Shown piece by piece: positions 56,675-64,000 of a stretch of DNA of 64,000 nt. The stretch's first letter is position 1. Every line of letters begins with the position of its first letter. The position numbers and the translations under genes are program-made. Under the pieces are notes generated by a model that did no database searches, was not told the origin of the DNA, and saw only the letters and a program-made list of their open reading frames with translations. The DNA lies in NCBI GenBank assembly GCA_023313575.1, contig JAJTTP010000024.1:310001-374000 (forward strand), given 5' to 3'. This DNA comes from Eutypella sp. D-1 (lineage: Eukaryota; Ascomycota; Sordariomycetes; Xylariales; Diatrypaceae).

Positions 56675-59563
56675 TTAATCCCCACCGCTCTTCTCGTTCC
56701 TGAGCGCCTCCCGAGTCGTGACGTACAGCGTCCCACTCCTGTCGTGGGGCTTCCTGACGAAGATCATCTTCTCGGCGCTGGCCGAGCGCGCGCGGTCGTG
56801 GCCGCTGCCTCCTGGGCGCCGGCTCTGCCGCGAGCTGCTGCGCGACTTGGTGCTCCGGCTGCTGCTGCCGCTGCTGCTCTTCTCGCGCATCATCGGGACC
56901 CCCAGGTTCATGCTGAAGCCCGTCGGCGAGACGGGGGGTTGTTGGTAGTGTTGCTGCTGCTGCTGCTGCTGTTGCTGGTGCACTTGCAGCCGGCTCATCG
57001 TCTCCTGGATTTCTCGCATCTGGGCGTTCGCGGACGCAATCGCCCGGTTGGTCTCATGTAGTTCCTGGGCGCGCGCCGCCTCCAGCTCTGCCTGCTCCTG
57101 AGCGTGCCTGTCAATCGCGATGGCGGGTGCAGGCGCGGGTGCGGGGGCAGAAAATCCATCCCAGTACATCGATGGGGCTGCGGGGTAGGGTGCGGGGTGG
57201 GCGGGGGCTGCGTGGGCCATCATGGGTGGTGCTGGCGGCGGTGAGACGGTTCGGGTTGGCATCACGGGCACAGGTGAGGGAGGTGAGGGTGGTGTGGGCG
57301 GGGATGAGGCAGCCCTGCGGCTCTCCTGCGCGCGGTCAATTTCCTCCTGCAGCTCAGAGGCGCGCCGCTCGAGCTTCGCGTGCTGTTCCCGCAGCTCCTC
57401 CAGGTCCTTCGTCGTCTTGTCGAGATCGGCGGCACGGACCTCGAGCTTGGCGTTCTGCTCTCGCAACTCCGCCGCATCCCTGGTCGCCCTGTCGAGGTCG
57501 GCGGCGGCGCGGGCCTCGAGAGCGCCGGCGATGCCGACATCGTCCTCGAGCTGCGCCGCACGGTTCTTCAGCTGCTCCGTCTCCGCGCCCAGTATCTTGT
57601 TGATCTTCTCCAGATTGCCGGCCTTCGCCTGCGCCGCCTCGAGGTCGACCTGCACCTCCGCGAGCCTGGTCTCGAGCTCCAACGCCTGCGATGCGAGCGA
57701 GATGTTGGCTGCCTTGGTGCCATCGAGTTCGGTCGTAGTCGTGCCGAGTTGCGATTCCTTGTCGGCTCGCTCCTTGGCAAGCTGTTTCTCAAAGGCATAC
57801 TTGTCGTCCGCGAGCTGCTTCTCGAAGGCAAGCCTGTTGTCCTTCAGCTGCTCCTGGAGGGCCTGCTTCTCGGGCTCCCACTGCGCGAGCTGTGCTCGGA
57901 GCGAGCTACCCTCCTCCTCGAGGTCATGGATCTTCATTTGCAGAACCTTCACCTCCTCCTCGAAGCCCTGAACCCTGTCCTCAAGCAACTTGTTGCGGGC
58001 CTCCAGCCCCTCCTCCCTGCTTACTAGTGCCGCCTTCTCCTTCGTAAAGTCTTGTACACGCGTCCGTAGTTCCGCGAGGTTGACCTCGAGGTCGCTCTTC
58101 TCCTTCCGTAGGGTATCTTGTTCGGCTAGCATGGCGTCCATCTTGTCGACATGCTCCTTAGACTCCTTCAGGATCTCGTCGCGTTCGGCCGCGAGCCTCT
58201 TCGTCTGGTCGTAGTACCTGTCGGCCTCGTCCCTGAAGCTGTCACGTTCGTTCGCCAGCTCCTTCGCCTGATCATAGTACTTGTCGGCCTCGTGCCTGAG
58301 ATTGTCACGCTCCACGGTGAGCTGCTTGACCTCCTTCTCCCGCGAGCTCACCCGCTTTTCGAGTGCGAAAGTGGCTCTCTCGAACGCGGTCATCTGCCGC
58401 GACAACTCGTCCTCCTGGGCTTGTTGGTCTCCTTCACGCGCCTTGATGACCTTGGACAGCTTGCTCACCTGGGCCTCGTATTTGTTGCAGGCCCTTCTGA
58501 GGCTATCCCGTTCCTGCTCGGCCTCCTGTAGAAAAGCGTGTTGTAGTTCGTAGTTGCTTCGGACTTCATCGTAGAGCTGCTTGTGCCTCTCGAGGTCCAT
58601 AAGGAGGGTCTCCTTGTCGGCCCTCTCCTGCCGTAGCACCTTCTCGATCTCTCGGTTACCGAACTCCTTCACCGAGAGTCTTTCCGAAGCATCGACCAGC
58701 TCCCTGTTGAGCTGCGTCCGAGATTCTCTTAGACTCTCAGTCTCGGTTTCCAGGTACTCGATTCTGTCTAGCAGGTCCCTCTCAGATCTAACATCAGATC
58801 TGTCGGATCTGTCGGACCTCTCAGACCTCTCGGGGGTCCGTGCAAGCTGAAGGGCGTTGGATGGTTCCTTGGGTGTCTCCTTGGTTGAAGGTAGTACCTG
58901 GATATGAACAGTCCGCCGTCTCCGGCCGCCATGCGTAGAGCTCCTGCCAGCATCGGATGTCGATGCCGTTGACCGGGCTCGGGTCCTCACACGGCTCACA
59001 GTCGGCCGAGGCACGGGCCGGATATGTATTACCTGGGTCCGCTTCTTGGGCGCTGCTGTCGTGTCGTCCGAGGCTACGCTGGTGGCTTGGGTGTTGAATG
59101 AGAGGACCGAAGAGCTAGAGTCCGTCTCGGTATCGAAGTTGCCCCAGCTGGCGTCCGAGTAATAATGTGGTGAGTACTGGGGCGAGTACTGAGGGAGTCC
59201 CTGGGCAAAGGGCGAAGGGTGTTGAATCGGAAGGGGTTCGGGCCTGGGTAGTCTGTAGAACCTCCGGACTAGTAGATCCTGGGATCGCTCTTGGGCCACG
59301 GCGGGTTCCTCTACCCTTCTTGGGTCAGCCTCTTTGCCCGTCACCTTAAGGATTCCTTTGAGAGGCTTTGACTGGCTGGCCGGCCTCTCTGGTGATGAGG
59401 ACTGAGATGTGGTAGTGGCCATTGTTGATGTTGATAGCGTTGATATCGTTGAAGGAGGCGGCGGCGGTCTTGATGTCGACCGTGCCGTCCTCTCTGAGTA
59501 TCCGTCGAATATAGGTGACATGACTGGCCGTCCCCTTTCGGCCACGTGCCGGTTGAAATCCAT
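56675..59563 (-). CDS. Long coiled-coil protein with RS-rich C-terminal tail (962 aa)
   Basis: I do not recognise a named family. Single exon. Residues 1-260 are disordered and rich in Ser/Thr/Pro/Arg, with a QYSPQYSPHYYSD repeat and basic RRRR. From about 265 to 790 there is a near-continuous heptad coiled coil beginning DLLDRIEYLETETESLRES. Within it a 21-residue unit (ERD-N/S-xR-xEADKYYDQ...) is duplicated, three heptads long. Next come a Pro/Ala-rich linker, a polyglutamine run with CAG/CAA codons near 56950-56978, then RSSSRQSRR-type Arg/Ser repeats. The ending is a compact motif (KMIFVRKPHDRSGTLYVTTREAL) that may be a conserved functional tail. A structural or scaffold role is plausible. 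The RS-rich tail is the sort of sequence SRPK kinases modify, but linking it to the kinases at 5-12 kb is speculation. Confidence 0.8.
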   Translation of the reverse strand: MDFNRHVAERGRPVMSPIFDGYSERTARSTSRPPPPPSTISTLSTSTMATTTSQSSSPERPASQSKPLKGILKVTGKEADPRRVEEPAVAQERSQDLLVRRFYRLPRPEPLPIQHPSPFAQGLPQYSPQYSPHYYSDASWGNFDTETDSSSSVLSFNTQATSVASDDTTAAPKKRTQVIHIRPVPRPTVSRVRTRARSTASTSDAGRSSTHGGRRRRTVHIQVLPSTKETPKEPSNALQLARTPERSERSDRSDRSDVRSERDLLDRIEYLETETESLRESRTQLNRELVDASERLSVKEFGNREIEKVLRQERADKETLLMDLERHKQLYDEVRSNYELQHAFLQEAEQERDSLRRACNKYEAQVSKLSKVIKAREGDQQAQEDELSRQMTAFERATFALEKRVSSREKEVKQLTVERDNLRHEADKYYDQAKELANERDSFRDEADRYYDQTKRLAAERDEILKESKEHVDKMDAMLAEQDTLRKEKSDLEVNLAELRTRVQDFTKEKAALVSREEGLEARNKLLEDRVQGFEEEVKVLQMKIHDLEEEGSSLRAQLAQWEPEKQALQEQLKDNRLAFEKQLADDKYAFEKQLAKERADKESQLGTTTTELDGTKAANISLASQALELETRLAEVQVDLEAAQAKAGNLEKINKILGAETEQLKNRAAQLEDDVGIAGALEARAAADLDRATRDAAELREQNAKLEVRAADLDKTTKDLEELREQHAKLERRASELQEEIDRAQESRRAASSPPTPPSPPSPVPVMPTRTVSPPPAPPMMAHAAPAHPAPYPAAPSMYWDGFSAPAPAPAPAIAIDRHAQEQAELEAARAQELHETNRAIASANAQMREIQETMSRLQVHQQQQQQQQQHYQQPPVSPTGFSMNLGVPMMREKSSSGSSSRSTKSRSSSRQSRRPGGSGHDRARSASAEKMIFVRKPHDRSGTLYVTTREALRNEKSGGD
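58215..58340 (-). repeat. 63-bp internal duplication in the coiled-coil gene
   Basis: Two adjacent 63-base segments encode the 21-residue units containing EADKYYDQAKELAN and EADRYYDQTKRLAA. The unit equals three heptads, so the coiled-coil register is preserved. The copies have diverged at many third positions. Confidence 0.75.
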
Positions 59564-62500
59564 TTCGTTTTTCTTTTTGTCTTGAGTTGTGATATTAATT
59601 AGTCTAGTTTGTTTGTGCCGTGGTGTGATTCAGTCGTTGAAGTAAGGTCCTATGTGCAATGGCCGGACAAACAGCTCTTTTGGATGAATCTTGAAGTTAT
59701 GATAATCGTGTTTGCAGAGGGGCATCCTGCTGATTTTGGTCCGGGATATGGTAGATGTAACAGTGCGAGTTGGCTGAGGCGCAGGAATGAGTTTGTTCAC
59801 TGTGAGACGAAAGGGGAAATATTGGCGAATGACGAGCATATCTGGGTAAAAACAGTGAGTGAGGTACTGCAAGGCGGCTTAAGTTACTATCAAATGTCTT
59901 TCTGCGGGTGACAGCACACCGTCCATACCGCGTGATTGCAGGGTTTATTACGTCGTGTCTATGATTGCTGTGCCTGACTCATCCAAGGCGTCCAATCGTT
60001 ACAGAGGGCACTGCCCAACTAACTGGGAGATGCGAAAGCCCAGCGAAGACCCAGAGAAGGCCCAGTACGACGCATGGAGCCCAATTCTTCAGTGCAGAAA
60101 AAGTTTTGTGGTGGGGATTGGGGGGTGCGAGTGGAAGCGGGATGGGGCGTTGGGCATGAATGCAGCGTTTGGGCGCATCGGGCAGTATATCCTATTTGCC
60201 ACTTCGACCAGATCATCAATAACCTAAATAATTCTACAGTTTGACAGGTTCCTAAGCATGCGCACAATTTCGGTAGGTTGGTCCAATAATTAACAAAAAT
60301 TGAAAGAAATATGCCGGCAGCGGCTCGCATTGGGCGCTTCGCAGCCTTCCCCCTCCCAGAGCCGCCCAGGACTCTAATTCTTGCTTCATGCGCAGAAGTC
60401 GTCGGCCAACCGCATATTCATGCAGAATGACGATTTTTGGGTACCAAATCTAGGTTTGAGATATAACTTCTGGTTTCTATGAAACTCCTTGTGTCGCACA
60501 GCCACCTACGCACATGAAAAAGGTTGGCTGTTTGCTTGCTGGGGGTCTCTGTTCTGCCTGGCAAGGCAGCCGGGGCTGATAGTATGAGGCCCAACTATCA
60601 ACCTGCCCCCTTCTGCCTAGAGTATAAAGCTATATTTGCTGCTATATTGTGTTGACCCCTCTATGTACGAATATGCCTACGAAATATCAATCTAATCCTT
60701 CTCATACTGTAGAACTATATTAGCCTTGACCGCCATCTTAGTAATTTCCATCTGCAATAATATCGAATATGGCTAGGACCTGTCGGAACGATTACAGCTA
60801 TCCGCCTTGGCCGGGAGAAAAACCTCGCCGAGTAGAATCCGTATATATAGATAGGTCTCGCCGTACAAATCAGACTGCATTTGAGGGGTGTTTACCTACC
60901 AAGTGGATTGTATGAAGAGTGTATATTGGCTGTAGGCCTCGGTGGCAAGCAGGAGGATGCGTGTCACCTGGCCAGAGGTCTCCTCTTCCAAGGTCTCCGG
61001 GCAAATCAATCATTGAGGTTGGAGTTTGTCACTTGCACTCGCCCAGGTTTGGCAACATCCACATTCCAGCGCACGCCGATTCGTTTGCTCGCCTTGGGAC
61101 AGCACATCTTTTTCCTCAAACATCTTGTAGCGGGACTCGCAGCCACGTATAGCAACACTCCCTACTGCGCCGGATTGGGCTAGCTTATTTACACGCCCCT
61201 TTCTCAGAGTCCGTCCCCGTCTCATCCTATAAACCCATCGCCTCGCCGCGCTCGCCTTGGTGTAACGGCGTGCATACCTAGACTTCCTAACTGAGCCGGG
61301 CGGGATGCAGACTGCAGGGGGCGTGGACCCATCCCCACGATTGCCAAGTCGATCACCTCCAGGGTCCAACTATCTTAGCGGCGTCTAGAAGGCGCCAGGG
61401 CGTGCGTTGGGAATCTGGATTCTGAAACTACGGAACTAGTTTTCAATCGATCGACTCACTTTGGAAGACCAGTCGTGTCCAGTTCGCGGACTGTTGTGGG
61501 CGCCGATGCAAACCACCAGATCCCACAACTGATTTACTGATCCGGCATACCGCAGAATCGACATGCACCTCTAAATGTAGGTGGCCGGAATCAGGCCAGC
61601 CGGAACTCCAGGGCCCATTTTCAGCAGGTGGATTATCCGTGTTCGTAAGCTACGATGACGAGGCATTAGCTTTAACCTTGTCCCTGGCAATCCCTATATT
61701 GTGCCGACAGTCGTATGTTGATCACTCTTTTGGCACAGAGCCTCGTTCCAACCTCATGTCTGGGCAAGTAAGCAGGCTGTCAGGTTGCCTCAGTACTACC
61801 CTGTTTCCCCAGAACCACTAAGGATCTGTTTCACCCGCCCTAGGCTGCCTAGCCGGGATAAGCCCTGCGGCAGTTCGCGCCCGATAGGTGCAAACTTGGC
61901 CAACGCAGACTACCCGAGGCTCTAGACATTCGCAGACCCCGGGCGCTGAAGTGAAGCTGATTTTGCACCATCCCTCTGAGGGTAACCACTAATCCCGCTG
62001 TATATCCGGGTAGTTCCGACACTGTTGCGGCCTCGTGCGCGGGTCTTTTGTTAGTGCATTCTAACTGCTACATACTCAGTAGACTTTAGTAGATGGAAAA
62101 GGCATAACGTAGAGCCTCGTGTTCGTGCTAGGAGACTTGTTCTCATACACGTCTGCAAGCACGTTGACACCACTCTCCATAGTAAAAAGGCCACCACGGA
62201 AGAAACCTGTACGTTTTCAATTGCACTCTAGCGAACACAGTGCCGTTTCATCGAGTCAGCCGACAAGTCTAATCATCACAACCTAGCTACACAGTTTGCA
62301 AAGGCTGCGGAGCGAGTTTCTGCAGTAGCTGCTGTCGGCGCTGACGAATATAGTTAGAGGGGCTATTTTTGCCCCATCGTCCTCCAACTACTTCCTTCGG
62401 CATGCAGCGACGCGCTGACTGCTGACTACTACTACTGAGTCCCAAAAACAAATGTCAACAGTCTCCGCCAATGAGCCGAGAGTAGAGGCCCAATATTTAT

Positions 62501-63603
62501 TATGGGATCTCGCCTCATCCCCAAGCGCTGCACACGCCGACCTTCCTGGCTGCCTGGGTTCTGGCACCACGAGGTCTTAATTTTGTCAGTTATCCCTCGT
62601 TGACTCTAACAAATCTAATATTTTCCCGCGCTTCGCAGTACCCCGAGCTTCCTTATGGGCATATGACTGTGCTGGGCTGGAAGCGATCAGATATACACTA
62701 AATAAATGGCCTAGAAATCTATCTAGCGAATCTCGCCTGTGAGCGCTGTGTCCTCCGCTAAACTCTTTTGTAGTCTCCCCATTGCAGCCAGTTGGAGGTT
62801 GGTGTCGGCAGCCCGTAGTACGTGCGACAAGTATAGCTCACATTCCTATTAAATAGATCCCGCAAAGGTTGTAGAGGACATAATGATAGGCACAAATGGA
62901 CATAAAAACTGTCCCAATCATGGACGAGATGCTTTCATACGAAACTATAGGGGAATTGATGAAATAAACGCCCGGAATATGAGCCCATAGATACTGCAGA
63001 AATACAGCCTCAACTTCCGAGGATAGTAGGAAAGGCTTGATCAATCTTCGTACTCCCTGCACCCTCATTTCTGCGCAGCAGCGCCCCTCACCTGCCAAAT
63101 CCCCACGTTTTAGGACGCGGGCACTACGACTCGAACACCCTCGGGTAGACACCCGACACCGAACGACATCTCAGAACCTCGGCGGCCTAGAGGCGCCCAG
63201 ACAGTTGCGCCATACACGAGCTCAACCCGAGGAGCCAACGGGAACGGGTTTAACATCATCGTATGTGCCATTGGGTTAGATCTGTGGGATATACATCGTG
63301 TAAATAGATAGATAGCTTCACACTTCACACGCCGCAGACCCCTAAGAAGGTCTGCGTGGGGGGTTTATTCCCCACCACGCCTACGGCCTTATATGCACCA
63401 ACCGACCAGCCAACCAGCCAACCAACCTGCACCCTCATACCGTGTTTGCCTGAGAAATAGCTGTTGTATGTATGTAAACCATGCCTGACAGGCAACAGTG
63501 GACTTCCCGAAGGTATAGTCATTCAGGAGCGAGGATAAAGGGCGAGGTCATTCAACACCAGCACAGCGATTGATTCTTATGTGATCACCCCGTATCAGGA
63601 GTT
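59564..63603. other. 4-kb spacer, no gene recognised
   Basis: Contains the promoter of the coiled-coil gene (upstream of 59563) and the 3' flank of the thioredoxin-like gene. Open frames of about 100 codons (59609-59911, 60881-61183, 62838-63152) show no domain resemblance. Composition is uneven and the segments around 60540-60700 and 61900-62100 look like old repeat debris, though no transposase remnant could be identified. Confidence 0.4.
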
Positions 63604-64000
63604 TTATCTCTCATCCAAGTACTTCTCTAACTCATTGACCGGCTCTATTGAAGGAGGATTGGGTACCTTCCTCCGCCAAGTCTCCTTGCCGTCCTCGTAT
63701 ATAACGAACGTCGGCCACCAGACCACGCCTGCTGCCTTCTGTATCGTGTGTCCCGGCTCTTCAAGCCCGTTTATCTAACACTGAAGTTAGTATACGTGCC
63801 CGCAGGATGACAGGACCACATAGATACCCCATGTGAAGAGTTCGCCTGACCTTGAAGAACTTTACGTCTGTGTTCACCGGTTTTGCGGCAATTCGTTCAT
63901 ATAACGGCGCAACAACCTGAGTTTAAGTTAGCCAGCACAGTGGTCCATGGCTGGTGGATTGCGACTTGCCTTGCAAGGTGGGCACTGCGTCGAGTAAAAG
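63604..64000 (-). CDS. Thioredoxin-like protein, 5' part outside the window
   Basis: Three exon segments are visible: 64000-63970 (partial), 63916-63851 and 63774-63604. The first shows FYSTQCPPCK, a CxxC redox motif with Pro-Pro between the cysteines and Gln in the usual Trp place. The second gives VVAPLYERIAAKPVNTDVKFFK. The third gives GHTIQKAGVVWWPTFVIYEDGKE, including the cis-Pro loop (WPTF) and the final strand and helix. Together they cover active site to C-terminus of a thioredoxin fold. The first intron starts with GCAAGT, a GC-AG intron; a nearby GT would put a stop in frame. The second has a CTAAC branch point. The protein is likely a disulphide reductase or a redox-fold relative; N-terminal residues and any targeting signal are not in this window. 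Confidence 0.82.

Noticed and set aside
57222..58531. Several long plus-strand frames rich in Leu/Arg/Ser.
   Set aside because: Antisense shadows of the repetitive coiled-coil gene; heptad-biased codons leave the opposite strand open.

Overview
The window looks like nuclear DNA of a filamentous ascomycete (Pezizomycotina, probably Sordariomycetes). Evidence: short introns of 46-119 bp with GTNNGT donors and CTAAC/CTGAC-type branch points, a CFEM protein, a Zn2Cys6 regulator, a DUF6914 protein, Bck1-type and Ski3-type housekeeping genes, and long gene-poor spacers rich in TACCTAGGTA-like words. The species cannot be named from sequence alone. Exon boundaries were joined by hand; in each spliced model the exon lengths sum to a whole number of codons. 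Transcript evidence was not available.

Layout. 0-5 kb: a spacer, then a GPI-type CFEM protein. 5-12.5 kb: three diverged SRPK-like protein kinase paralogues, each with a C-terminal membrane segment and each interrupted by stop codons that fit RIP-type C-to-T changes; a two-exon orphan gene lies among them. 12.7-14.6 kb: an Fmp42-type MFS transporter. 16.5-17.2 kb: a small C2H2 zinc-finger gene with an in-frame stop near its start. 19.3-20.9 kb: a class I O-methyltransferase. 22.0 kb: an intron-containing tRNA-Val(CAC). 24.0-25.0 kb: an epoxide-hydrolase-type alpha/beta hydrolase. 25.7-26.3 kb: a DUF6914 protein. 27.5-31.1 kb: a Zn2Cys6 regulator convergent with a phosphonoacetate hydrolase. 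32.1-33.7 kb: an APH-fold phosphotransferase.

From 34.9 kb the content is mostly core genes: the Bck1-like MAPKKK of the cell-wall-integrity cascade (34.9-40.1 kb, with a minisatellite in its only intron), a GH5 glycosidase resembling fungal sterylglucosidase/glucocerebrosidase enzymes (45.4-47.9 kb), the Ski3 TPR subunit of the Ski complex (49.7-54.1 kb), a long coiled-coil protein with an RS-rich tail (56.7-59.6 kb), and the 3' part of a thioredoxin-like gene leaving the window at 64 kb.

The points most worth following are the decaying membrane-anchored SRPK-like kinase cluster and the phosphonoacetate hydrolase beside a transcription factor. The oxygenation/methylation-type enzymes at 19-25 kb have no backbone synthase with them, so I do not call a biosynthetic cluster.
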